Assembly (NCBI RefSeq): GCF_024435355.1
Contig: NZ_JAMJWG010000018.1
Coordinates: 1-64,000 of the forward strand
From: Streptomyces odontomachi
GTDB lineage: Bacteria > Actinomycetota > Actinomycetes > Streptomycetales > Streptomycetaceae
DNA length: 64,000 nucleotides
Reading direction: 5' to 3'
The notes under the pieces were generated by a model. That model was not told where the DNA came from and did not search any database. It saw nothing but the letters and a program-made list of their open reading frames with translations. Positions 44,383 through 52,585 of this stretch are shown here, one piece after another (within the stretch, counting starts at the first letter, position 1; every line of letters starts with the position of its first letter). The translations under genes were made by a program, and so were the position numbers.

Positions 44383-45169
44383 AGTTTCCGTATTCCTTCG
44401 CAGTGGCTTTCAGCAAGTCAAGTGATTCCTTCTGCGGCTGAGCATCGCCGAGCCCAAGGTCGTAGGCGGCCTGGATCTGCTCGACCGTGGCCGGGTCGTC
44501 ATGCACCGTGCCCATCCGCACACCCTCGACATAGGCCAGAGGTGGCTGATCCTCGAACCACATCAGCGAAACCATGCCCTGAAGGAGCGGATGAAACCCC
44601 AGTTCGAGAGGCAGCACGTGCACGCGCACCCGTCCAGTCTCTGCCAGATGAACGATGTGCAGGACCTGTTCGGCCATGACTTTGCGTCCGCCGATCGCGC
44701 GCCGCAGCACTGCCTCGTCCAGCAGCGCCCACACTACTGGCGTCATTGGATCGTCGAGGATCTTCGCCCGCTCCAGCCGTGAGACAACCAGCTGGTCACG
44801 CTTCTCCTCACTGAGAGGAGGGAAGCCGGAACGCATCACGGCCTGTGCGTACGCCTTCGTTTGCAGGATGCCGGGCACATACGACAGGGCGAACTCCCGA
44901 ATGGCCGTCGCCTGCTGCTCGAATTCCAGCGCTGCCTCGAAGTGCTCGGCCACCACCAGATCGTTTTGCGGCCGGAAACTGCTCAACACATCCCCCGTGC
45001 CCAGCGCCCGATCCAGCCTCCGTGCGTCCTCCTTCGACGGGGTCCGGCGCCCCGTCTCGATGTGCGAGATATGGGACCGCGTCATGATCGCCGCGTCCGC
45101 CAGCTCCTGCTGGGTCATGCCGGCGGCTTCCCGCTGTTGCCTGAGCCAGTCGCCGTAGGTACTGCCCAT
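44375..45169 (-). CDS. XRE-family regulator with DUF5753 domain
   Basis: 264 residues. The HTH (WLRQQREAAGMTQQELADAAIMTRSHISHIETGRRTPSKEDARRLDRAL) is followed by a DUF5753 effector domain (YVPGILQTKAYAQAVM ... VVWALLDEAVLRRAIGGRKVMAEQVLHI ... VHVLPLELGFHPLLQGMVSLM). With the DUF397 gene it makes the regulator/antagonist pair abundant in Streptomyces. Target unknown. It lies next to the halogenase gene but convergent to it. Confidence 0.9.
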   Translation of the reverse strand: MGSTYGDWLRQQREAAGMTQQELADAAIMTRSHISHIETGRRTPSKEDARRLDRALGTGDVLSSFRPQNDLVVAEHFEAALEFEQQATAIREFALSYVPGILQTKAYAQAVMRSGFPPLSEEKRDQLVVSRLERAKILDDPMTPVVWALLDEAVLRRAIGGRKVMAEQVLHIVHLAETGRVRVHVLPLELGFHPLLQGMVSLMWFEDQPPLAYVEGVRMGTVHDDPATVEQIQAAYDLGLGDAQPQKESLDLLKATAKEYGNYD

Positions 45170-45286
45170 CTCGTCAACCCCCTTGCGACGAACGTCGCGT
45201 CACGGTGTCGGTACTGGCGAGGCTAAGCAGCACTCCGCAACGCTGTGGGCACACACAGTCAAGGTTCACTCGTGAAGGGGATACCC

Positions 45287-45520
45287 ATGAACCACAGGAC
45301 CGGGCGGCTGCGTTCCGCGGTGGAGCGGCTTCAGGAGGCCGAGGAGGTGCGCAACGAGCTGAACGCGGCGCTGCACGGGGTCGGCGTCGTGTTGCCGTCG
45401 CTGCGGGTCGATCCGGCCGCGTACGCCGAGGAGTGGCCGCGGCCGCTGGTCGAGTTGGGGCGTTGCAACCTTCAGACGGCGCGTCTGCTGACCGCCGCGT
45501 TGCTCGCCGGAAAGGGGTGA
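45287..45520 (+). CDS. Small hypothetical protein
   Basis: 77 residues, mostly helical (GRLRSAVERLQEAEEVRNELNAALHGVG ... LVELGRCNLQTARLLTAALLAG). GAAGGGG precedes the ATG. Divergent from the XRE gene, as small partners of XRE/DUF397 loci often are. No function recognised. Confidence 0.65.
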   Translation: MNHRTGRLRSAVERLQEAEEVRNELNAALHGVGVVLPSLRVDPAAYAEEWPRPLVELGRCNLQTARLLTAALLAGKG

Positions 45521-45624
45521 GGCGGCAGGGCACGACGCGGGTCTGCAACGATCACCGGCCCAGCGGCGTCTCCTCCCCTGCCGGCAGGCATCATCGGCAC
45601 ATCGCACGCTGACTCGGGGGACGC

Positions 45625-45906
45625 ATGACTCGCTGGGCCTTGATCGTCAAGTCGCCGTCGGGCGCTTTCGCGCAGCAGATCGACGAGGTGACGGGGACGC
45701 GCGAGCAGGCACTCGCGGCGCTCTGGCACCATGCGCACACCTTCAAGACGCCCCAGCCGATGAACCTGACCCGACGGACCGTGTGCAAGGACGGCGACGA
45801 CGGCTATGTGGTCGTCAACTGGGGCCTCACCCGCATGAACCACATCTACGAGTTCCGGATGCACGAGCTGCTGTGGGAGTGGAGCGCCTCCAACGGCGCA
45901 TGGTAG
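45625..45906 (+). CDS. Small hypothetical protein
   Basis: 93 residues, soluble, with mixed alpha/beta pattern (TRWALIVKSPSGAFAQQIDEVTGTREQALAALWHHAHTF ... RRTVCKDGDDGYVVVNWGLTRMNHIYEFRMHELLWEW). Not recognised. It lies 104 bp downstream of the other small gene on the same strand. Confidence 0.6.
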   Translation: MTRWALIVKSPSGAFAQQIDEVTGTREQALAALWHHAHTFKTPQPMNLTRRTVCKDGDDGYVVVNWGLTRMNHIYEFRMHELLWEWSASNGAW

Positions 45907-45939
45907 GAACCGTGCGGCGACGCGGGGACGCGGGGACGA

Positions 45940-46779
45940 TCAGGCGAGGCAGCCGCGCGGGAAGAAGGCCCAGGCGATGCCGCCGGCGAGACGCTGGCCG
46001 TGCCACTTCGCCATCACCCACTGGTCGCTCTTGGCCACGTAGCGGATGTCGATCTGCTGCCCGGCGGGCACGGTGCCGAGCGCCTGGACGGGGACGGCGG
46101 CGCCTGAGCCGTAGGCCGCGGCGGCGCCGATGTTGCCGTAGCCGGTGCACGGCGCGGTGGTGGAGGTGACCTTCAGGCCGCCGCCCTTGTTCTCGCTCCA
46201 CACGCCGTACGGGCTGCACAGCGGGTCGGCGGCGGTGTCGGTGCAGAAGACCTCTTCGGAGTGCCACCAGCGCAACTGGTCCGGGGTGCCGTCGTCGTGG
46301 CTGGAGCCGATGACGTTCGGGCCGCCGGCGCAACTGGTCGACGAGAAGCCGTCGTGGTCGAAGGCGAACTTGCTCGTCCCGTACGCGTAGGCGCAGCCGT
46401 CGAAGCTGCCGCCCGCGTAGCCCCAGGGCCAGCGGTCGATGCCTTCGGTGTTGCCGGCGGTGGCGTCGCCCGTGTCGCGGATGTCCATGTGGTCGGGGCC
46501 CGGCTTGACGCTGCCGTCGGCGAAGGTGAAGTCCTGGCCGAACAGGTAGCCGACCATGGGACCGTTGGCCTTGTAGCTGACCATGACCCAGCCGGGTCCC
46601 ATGCCGGTCTGGGCGTGGCTGTCCTCGGCGGCGCTCTGCACGTGGTTGACGCCGTAGCTCCAGGCCCCGGCGGGCGTGGCGGCGAAAGCGACCAGCCAGC
46701 CGGCGAAGAGGAGGGCGAGTGCCGCGAGCGTGCTGCGGCGGCGACCACGGCGAGTGGATGGGGACACGCTGTGCGGCAT
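45940..46779 (-). CDS. Secreted protein of unknown function
   Basis: 279 residues with a signal peptide (RRGRRRSTLAALALLFAGWLVAFAATPAGAWS). The mature protein is rich in Gly, Trp and paired Cys (DGCAYAYG ... TSCAGG ... EVFCTDTAADPLCSPYG ... APCTGYG). No catalytic motif recognised. AAAGGAG supports ATG 46779. Follows the beta-helix glycosidase gene on the same strand but behind a terminator hairpin, so it probably has its own promoter. Confidence 0.75.
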   Translation of the reverse strand: MPHSVSPSTRRGRRRSTLAALALLFAGWLVAFAATPAGAWSYGVNHVQSAAEDSHAQTGMGPGWVMVSYKANGPMVGYLFGQDFTFADGSVKPGPDHMDIRDTGDATAGNTEGIDRWPWGYAGGSFDGCAYAYGTSKFAFDHDGFSSTSCAGGPNVIGSSHDDGTPDQLRWWHSEEVFCTDTAADPLCSPYGVWSENKGGGLKVTSTTAPCTGYGNIGAAAAYGSGAAVPVQALGTVPAGQQIDIRYVAKSDQWVMAKWHGQRLAGGIAWAFFPRGCLA

Positions 46780-46816
46780 GGGCACTCCTTTGCTCCGGAC
46801 TTTGAACAGGACGGGG

Positions 46817-46861
46817 GCGGACGGTGGCACCGTCGCGAAGGAAGAGGGTGCCACCGTCCGC
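46817..46861. terminator. 15-bp perfect terminator hairpin
   Basis: GCGGACGGTGGCACC (46817-46831) pairs with GGTGCCACCGTCCGC (46847-46861) across a 15-nt loop, just after the glycosidase stop. Confidence 0.78.
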
Positions 46862-46887
46862 CTGGTCTGTCAGGACGGCCGGGACCG

Positions 46888-49053
46888 TCAGGGCCCGGAC
46901 ACCAGGTAGGTCACCTGGTGGGAGGAGTTCGCCGCGTCACCGGTGTTGTTGATGACGTGGCTGATGGTGCCGGTGCCGCCGAGGGAGACGGTCACCAGGT
47001 CGTGGAACCTGACCCCGGAGGCCGTGGGCGACTCGAAGGAGCGGGCCTCCACGACGCTGGGATTGGTGCTGAAGTAGGCGTAGCTGCCGAGCCCCCACGC
47101 CTCGTGACTGGTCACGCCCGAGGCCACCTGGTAGGCGGGATAGCCCTGGGTGCTGCCGTTCATCCAGGCCGACTGGTTCGGTGGGTCGTAGGGCAACTCG
47201 TTCTGGAAGAAGTACGTGCGCCCGCCGTTGCCGTTCCAGGTGACCTGGGTCTTCTGGTAGTGCTCGACGAAGAGACCGTACGCGGTGACGTCGTCGCCGT
47301 TGACGATCAGTCCGTTGTCGGCGGTGTTGCTGGTCCAGCCGACGCCGCTGCCGTGGTCGGCACGCCACAGCCACAGATGGTCGGCGAGGACGTCGTCACT
47401 GTTGATGGTGACGCTGCGGGTGGCCTTGCCGACGCCGGCGCCGCCGATCCGGACGAAGAAGTCGCTCAGGGTCGTCGGGTCCGCGGAGTGGTCCGCGGAG
47501 GAACCGTCGGGGCCGATCTGCACCAGCAGGTTCGAGCTGGTGGTGCCCGCGTCGATGAGCAGGCCGGCGAGCTTGATGCCGTCGACGTCGGCCGTGGAGA
47601 TCGCGGTGACGCCGTTGTCGGGAACCAGGGTGGCCAGGCCCAGGCCGAGTACGACGGTGTCGGGTCGGGTCACGTTCAGGGTCTGGCCGAGGTGGTAGAC
47701 ACCCGGTGTGAACAGCAGGTTCTTGCCGGCGGCCAGCTGTTCGTTGAGGGTTGCGGCGCTGACGCCCGGCTTGGCGATGTAGAACTGGTCGATGCCGAGG
47801 GAGCTGCCGGCCGGGGCCTTGCCGTCCCACGTCGTCCCGGACGAGTTCGACTGCACGCCCGGGACGAAGACCTTCCAGTCCCCGGCGTCGTCCACGTACA
47901 GGAACGGCTTCTCGCGGGTCTTCGGCGCCGAACCGACGGTGGTGTACGTCGGGCTGGGGAAGCTCTGCGCGGGGGCGCCCGGCACGCCGACGAAGACCTG
48001 GTTCCAGTTCGAGCCGGTCCAGCTGCCGATCTGCGAGTTGCGGGTCAGCCACTGCTGCTGGCTGCCGGAGTTGATCTGCCCGTCGACCTTCGTGTCGGAC
48101 ATGAAGCCGCCGCTGGACCAGCCCCCGTCGTCGAGGACCAGGTTGCCGCGTACGTGCATGCGCCGGTACGGGGCGGCCTGGGAGACGGCCCACCGGTCGG
48201 TGCCGGAGGACGGGGAGACCGAGAGGTTCTCCGCCTCACGCCAGAAGTTCTGCGTCGCGTTGCCGTCGAACCAGTCGGCCTCGGCGTGCACGGCACCGTT
48301 GATCCGCACGTCGTCGGGGCTCATGCCGAGGCCGGCGACCTGGGTGAAGAAGCCGACGTTGGCATCCACGTCGTACGTGCCCGGCTTGAACAGCAGCGCG
48401 TAGCGCTGGGCGCCGAACTGGTTGGTCTCCTGCTGGCTGAAGACCGAGTTCAGTTTGGCCTGGATGGTGGACGCCGACATCGAGGGGTCGAAGACGAAGA
48501 CGTTCGAGCCGAGGTCGGGGTCGTCGCCGGAGGGCGGCGGGGTGTCGTCGGCGCCGGGGTAGTCCCACTTCTGGTTGGCGGTGCCGGCGCAGTCCCACAG
48601 TTGCAGGCGCGCCCCGTCGGCGTTGCTGTTGTCCTTGATGTCGAGGCACCTGCCGGAGCTGGTGTTCACCAGGTCGCCGCCGGCGGTGTACTGCCACTTC
48701 TGGCTGGCGACGCTGGCGTAGCAGGTCCACATGTGGACGGCGGAGCCGTTGGCGGTGCCGCCGTCCACCACGTCGAGACACTTGCCGAGGGCCGTGAGGC
48801 TGCCGTCGTCGTTCAGCGTCCAGGTCTGGTTGGGCCCCGGCGAGCAGCTCCACATCTGGGCGGGGGTGCCGTCCGCGGTGGAACCGTCGGTCACGTCCAG
48901 GCACTTGCCGTTGCCGGTGTTGGTGATCGCGCTGGCGGTGGCGGCCAGGGCGGTGCCGCCGTCGGCCGCGACGGTCAGGCCGGCGGCGAGGACCAGGGCG
49001 GCGGTGAGGGCCGCGGGTGGGGCGAGCCGTCTTCGGATGCGCGGTGGGGTCAT
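46888..49053 (-). CDS. Secreted ricin-domain (CBM13-like) beta-helix glycosidase-type protein
   Basis: 721 residues: signal peptide, then a ricin B-type beta-trefoil with three QxW repeats (NQTWTL, SQKWQY, NQKWDY; about 40-165), a short linker, then a ~530-residue right-handed beta-helix (FVFDPSMSASTIQAKLNSVFSQQ ... YALLFKPGTYDV ... TVVLGLGLATLVPDNGV ... DHLWLWRADHGSGVGW). Close relatives are often called GH55-like, coagulation-factor-type or, misleadingly, adenylyl cyclase. It probably binds and cuts a polysaccharide such as beta-1,3-glucan. The promoter has a DasR-like site. Confidence 0.8.
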   Translation of the reverse strand: MTPPRIRRRLAPPAALTAALVLAAGLTVAADGGTALAATASAITNTGNGKCLDVTDGSTADGTPAQMWSCSPGPNQTWTLNDDGSLTALGKCLDVVDGGTANGSAVHMWTCYASVASQKWQYTAGGDLVNTSSGRCLDIKDNSNADGARLQLWDCAGTANQKWDYPGADDTPPPSGDDPDLGSNVFVFDPSMSASTIQAKLNSVFSQQETNQFGAQRYALLFKPGTYDVDANVGFFTQVAGLGMSPDDVRINGAVHAEADWFDGNATQNFWREAENLSVSPSSGTDRWAVSQAAPYRRMHVRGNLVLDDGGWSSGGFMSDTKVDGQINSGSQQQWLTRNSQIGSWTGSNWNQVFVGVPGAPAQSFPSPTYTTVGSAPKTREKPFLYVDDAGDWKVFVPGVQSNSSGTTWDGKAPAGSSLGIDQFYIAKPGVSAATLNEQLAAGKNLLFTPGVYHLGQTLNVTRPDTVVLGLGLATLVPDNGVTAISTADVDGIKLAGLLIDAGTTSSNLLVQIGPDGSSADHSADPTTLSDFFVRIGGAGVGKATRSVTINSDDVLADHLWLWRADHGSGVGWTSNTADNGLIVNGDDVTAYGLFVEHYQKTQVTWNGNGGRTYFFQNELPYDPPNQSAWMNGSTQGYPAYQVASGVTSHEAWGLGSYAYFSTNPSVVEARSFESPTASGVRFHDLVTVSLGGTGTISHVINNTGDAANSSHQVTYLVSGP

Positions 49054-49195
49054 GGGCACTCCGATCGGGAGCGGCGGCGGCACGGGGGCACCGGCGGTGA
49101 ACCCCGCGTCGCGCGCGAGCGGATTCTGGTGGGGCAGGCCGTCTCAGGCTCGGGAGGGTGCGCTCACTTCCTGCACACCTTTTCCCAAGGCGTGA

Positions 49196-49224
49196 AAAAT
49201 ATTCTTGGTCTGTACCACTGTCAA
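49196..49224 (-). promoter_or_regulatory. Promoter with a dre-like (DasR) site
   Basis: On the minus strand TTGACA (49224-49219) and TATTTT (49201-49196) are 17 bp apart. Between them, 49206-49217 reads TGGTCTGTACCA, ten of twelve bases of the dre core TGGTCTAGACCA. This fits repression by an N-acetylglucosamine-sensing regulator; it is inference. Confidence 0.5.
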
Positions 49225-49278
49225 GACCGGCGTCAAGACCAAGGGGCGCGGCCGGGAGTGCGGGGCCCTGACCTGCCG

Positions 49279-50076
49279 TCAAGCGGGCGGCAGCTCGGTG
49301 CCGGTGTCGAGACGGTCGGCGGGCACGCGCTCGATGCGGGTCCAGCCCTTCCAGCCCCGCTCCTCCAGGATCGCCAGGAGCCGCTCGGCGCCCGGTGCGG
49401 ACTCGACCATGACGGAGTCCAGCAGAGCGACGAACCCGTCGTCGAAGCCGTCGGCCCCCACCTCGCCGGCCTTGACGGCGCGAATCCTCAGGCGCTCCAG
49501 GATGTCGGCGATCTCGACGATCCGCGGATCGTCGACGGGCCAGTCGAGCGCCCCGCGCAGAAAGCCGTAGAGCTTCACCATGTCCGGGTCGTCCAGCTGC
49601 TCGTGCTTCTTGGCGATCACGGCGTCGATCCACTGCGGCACCTGGGCGGCGACCATGATCCAGGCGTCCCGCTCCAGCTCGATGTACCACTCCTCGACAC
49701 CGAGACCGCGCAGCCGGTCCAGGTAGTCGACGACGCTCCGCGGAAGCGCCAGGTGCTCTCCGGCGGCCAGCCGGGCGAGCCGTCTGCGCGTGGCCTGCAA
49801 CCGCCGGATCTCGGCACGCAGATCCTTGTCGATCTCCTGGACGCCGTCGGCGAACTCCTCGGGGCCGGCGTCGAGGAGTTCCTGCACCCTGGCCAGCGGC
49901 ACGCCGGCATCCGCCAGGGTGTGGATCCGGATCAGTCGCACGACCGCGGCGGCGTCGTAGGTCCGGTACCCGGAGCGGTCGCGCTCGGGCTCCGGCAGCA
50001 GCCCGATGTGGTGGTAGTGGCGTACCGCCCGCACCGTCACCCCGGCGTACGCCGCAAGCTGGCTGATGGTGAGCAT
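49279..50076 (-). CDS. MerR family regulator with effector domain
   Basis: 265 residues. The N-terminal MerR HTH (LTISQLAAYAGVTVRAVRHYHHIGLLPEPERDRSGYRTYDAAAVVRLIRI) is followed by a coiled-coil helix and a C-terminal helical domain like those of drug-sensing MerR proteins. It is the last of three minus-strand genes, 15 bp after the ABC permease gene, so it probably controls this export operon. Confidence 0.88.
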   Translation of the reverse strand: MLTISQLAAYAGVTVRAVRHYHHIGLLPEPERDRSGYRTYDAAAVVRLIRIHTLADAGVPLARVQELLDAGPEEFADGVQEIDKDLRAEIRRLQATRRRLARLAAGEHLALPRSVVDYLDRLRGLGVEEWYIELERDAWIMVAAQVPQWIDAVIAKKHEQLDDPDMVKLYGFLRGALDWPVDDPRIVEIADILERLRIRAVKAGEVGADGFDDGFVALLDSVMVESAPGAERLLAILEERGWKGWTRIERVPADRLDTGTELPPA

Positions 50077-50091
50077 GGGTCCCAGACTGCC

Positions 50092-50853
50092 TCAGCCGAT
50101 CTTCCGGCGATAGGCGACCATCGCGAAGCCGTACGCCACGACGCCGATGCCGACGCACCACGCGAGTGCGAGCCAGATGTCGTCGCCGACCGGCTGCCCG
50201 GCGAACAGGTCGCGGATCGTGTTGACGATCGACGTCACCGGCTGGTGCTCGGCGAACCAGCGCACCGGTCCCGGCATGGTCTTCGTGGGCACGAACGCCG
50301 AGCTGAGGAACGGCAGGAAGATGAGCGGGTAGGCGAACGCACCCGCGCCCTCGACCGATGTCGCGGAGAGCCCGGGGATCACGGCGATCCAGGTCAGCGC
50401 CAGGGTGAACAGCAGCAGGATGCCGGCGACCGCGAGCCATGCCGGTGCGCCGGCCGCGGAGCGGAAGCCCATGAGCAGGGCGACGCCCACGACGATCACG
50501 AGCGAGAGCAGGTTGGCGACCAGAGAAGTGACGACATGGGCCCACAGCACGCCCGACCGTGTGATCGGCATGGACTGGAACCGCTCGAAGATCCCGCTCT
50601 GCATGTCGACGAACAGCCGGTACGCGGTGTAGGAGATCCCTGATGCGACCGTGATGAGCAGGATGCCGGGCAGCATGTAGTTCACGTACGAGCCCGACCC
50701 CGTGTCGATCGCGCCGCCGAACACGTAGACGAACATCAGCATCATGGCGACCGGCATGAGGACGGTCGTGATGATGGTGTCCACGCTGCGCGTGACGTGG
50801 CGCAGGGTCCGCCCCGTGAGGACAGCGGTGTCGCTGAGGAAATACGTGGTCAT
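50092..50853 (-). CDS. ABC-2 type transporter permease
   Basis: 253 residues with six helices and the DrrB-like pattern (GRTLRHVTRSVDTIITTVLMPVAMMLMFVYVFGGAID; YVNYMLPGILLITVASGISYTAYRLFVDMQSGIFERFQSMPITR). Pairs with the upstream ATPase; a drug or lipid exporter of the daunorubicin-resistance class. Confidence 0.9.
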   Translation of the reverse strand: MTTYFLSDTAVLTGRTLRHVTRSVDTIITTVLMPVAMMLMFVYVFGGAIDTGSGSYVNYMLPGILLITVASGISYTAYRLFVDMQSGIFERFQSMPITRSGVLWAHVVTSLVANLLSLVIVVGVALLMGFRSAAGAPAWLAVAGILLLFTLALTWIAVIPGLSATSVEGAGAFAYPLIFLPFLSSAFVPTKTMPGPVRWFAEHQPVTSIVNTIRDLFAGQPVGDDIWLALAWCVGIGVVAYGFAMVAYRRKIG

Positions 50854-50862
50854 CCCTGTCCC

Positions 50863-51708
50863 CTAGCGGTTCGTGCCGGTGGCGTGGCCGGCGTTCGTGT
50901 CGGTGTCGGCAGCGTTGTCCGGGCCCGTGGCGTCGCTCTTGCCGGCGCCGCCGATGATCGCGAGGAAGATCTCCTCCAGGGTCGGCTGCTTCTCGACGTA
51001 CTCGACCGTGGCGGGCGGGAAGAGCCGCTTGAGCTCGGCGAGGGTGCCGTTCACGATGATCCGGCCCTGGTGGAGGATGGCGATCCGGTCGGCCAGCTGC
51101 TCGGCCTCGTCCAGGTGCTGCGTGGTGAGCAGCACCGTCGTGCCGTGGTCGGCGAGCTCCTTGACGGCCTGCCACACCTCGATGCGCGCCTCGGGGTCGA
51201 GCCCGGACGTCGGCTCGTCCAGGAAGATCACCGGCGAGTTCCCGATGAGGCTCATGGCGATGTCCAGCCGGCGGCGCATCCCGCCCGAGTACGTGGACAC
51301 TTTGCGCGCGCCGGCTTCGGTCAGCGAGAAACGCCCCAGCAGGTCGTCCGCGATCGTGCCCGGCTGCTTGAGGTGGCGCAACTTGGCGACGAGTACGAGG
51401 TTCTCCCGACCGCTGAGGACCTCGTCGACGGCCGCGAACTGCCCGGTGAGGCTGATGGACCCCCGCGCGTTCTCCGGTTGCGCTGCAACGTCGAAGCCGT
51501 TGACGCTCGCCGTCCCCGCGTCGGCCTTGAGGAGCGTGGCGAGGATCTTCACGGTGGTCGTCTTGCCCGATCCGTTGGAGCCGAGCAGGGCGAAGACGCT
51601 ACCCCGCGCCACGTCGAAGTCGACGCCGCGCAGCACGTCGAGCTTCCCGTACGACTTCTCGAGACCCTGCACGCGAATCGCCGGACCGGCGACCGATGGG
51701 GCTGTCAT
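50863..51708 (-). CDS. ABC transporter ATP-binding protein (DrrA-like)
   Basis: 281 residues: Walker A LLGSNGSGKTTTVK, signature YSGGMRRRLDIA, Walker B PVIFLDEPTSGLDPEA, H-loop LLTTQHLDEAEQLADR, and the C-terminal DrrA-like segment (VEYVEKQPTLEEIFLAI). First gene of the exporter-MerR operon. Confidence 0.92.
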   Translation of the reverse strand: MTAPSVAGPAIRVQGLEKSYGKLDVLRGVDFDVARGSVFALLGSNGSGKTTTVKILATLLKADAGTASVNGFDVAAQPENARGSISLTGQFAAVDEVLSGRENLVLVAKLRHLKQPGTIADDLLGRFSLTEAGARKVSTYSGGMRRRLDIAMSLIGNSPVIFLDEPTSGLDPEARIEVWQAVKELADHGTTVLLTTQHLDEAEQLADRIAILHQGRIIVNGTLAELKRLFPPATVEYVEKQPTLEEIFLAIIGGAGKSDATGPDNAADTDTNAGHATGTNR

Positions 51709-51831
51709 GGTCAGTGCCTCCTTCGCGGAGCCGTTCCAGGCGACTGCGAGGAAGCTCCTGCCGGAAGGATGGAGGGTTGACCCGGCGTCAAGGTCAAGCG
51801 CGCGCCGACCGCGGCATCCGGACCGCCGGCG

Positions 51832-52239
51832 TCAGTACGCCTGGAGTTCCAGCAGGTTGCCCTCGGGGTCACGGACGTGCGCGGTCCGCATCGTCGGGCC
51901 CCACTCCGGTCGGGCGGCCGGCCCGGCCACGTCCCGGGCGCCGTGGCGCAGGCACAGGGCATGGGCCGCGTCGACATCGTCGACCTTGCTGACCAGCATC
52001 ACCGTGTCCTGCGACGGGGCGCCGGACGCGGGCAGGTCACCCGTGCCCACCGCCGCGGCCATCGCAGCCCGGTCGAAGAGCATCACGGCGCCCTCGCCGC
52101 CCACGTCCCAGTGCGCATACGGGCCCTGCTCGTCGCCACGGACCAGTTCAGCGCCGATCAACTCGGGCAGCACGGCGTCGTAGAACCGGAAGCAGTCGGC
52201 GAACCGGGTCACGAGCAGCCGGGGGTGTAGTGCGTCCAC
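51832..52239 (-). CDS. VOC/glyoxalase-like protein
   Basis: A 135-residue VOC domain (MDALHPRLLVTRFADCFRFYDAVL ... VMLVSKVDDVDAAHALCLRHGARDVAGPAARPEWGPTMRTAHVRDPEGNLLELQAY). Bleomycin-resistance-like fold; substrate unknown. It is 123 bp upstream of the ABC operon on the same strand. Confidence 0.82.
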   Translation of the reverse strand: MDALHPRLLVTRFADCFRFYDAVLPELIGAELVRGDEQGPYAHWDVGGEGAVMLFDRAAMAAAVGTGDLPASGAPSQDTVMLVSKVDDVDAAHALCLRHGARDVAGPAARPEWGPTMRTAHVRDPEGNLLELQAY

Positions 52240-52336
52240 CGATCCCTCAATGTGTGGTTGGGCACCAAATGATCGGCGTCGACCCTACTGCACCTGCACC
52301 GGGCGGGGTTCGGGCGGGTCAGGTGGAGATGGCGGC

Positions 52337-52436
52337 GACCGCGTCGCGGAGCCCCCACTGGCTCCGCGACGCGGTCCGCCGGACGCTGGGCGGATAGCTG
52401 ACCTCCGGACGGCGGACCTCCGGATGGCGGACCTCC
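52337..52436. repeat. Perfect 17-bp hairpin and 15-bp repeats in a divergent gap
   Basis: The 346-bp gap between the divergent VOC and kinase genes holds a perfect inverted repeat, GACCGCGTCGCGGAGCC (52337-52353) with its complement at 52360-52376 (6-nt loop). Two 15-bp units follow, GACCTCCGGAYGGCG (52400, 52415), with a partial third. Neither flanking gene ends here, so it is not an ordinary terminator. Confidence 0.7.
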
Positions 52437-52585
52437 CGTGCGAGGCCGGCACCGCCACGTCAATCTCGTGGCCGTCGTCCGCTGCGGCGGACGGCCGTCA
52501 TGGCGCCCGCGTTCCTGCGCTTTCCCGGCTGAAGTCGCGGTCTACGATGCGTTGTCGATTGCGCGCACGAGGGGGAGGGGACTCC

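Noticed and set aside
46261..50643. A 1460-codon open frame on the plus strand
   Set aside because: It runs antisense through the secreted protein, the glycosidase, MerR and permease genes, all of which have clear family motifs. Long antisense frames are normal at this G+C content.
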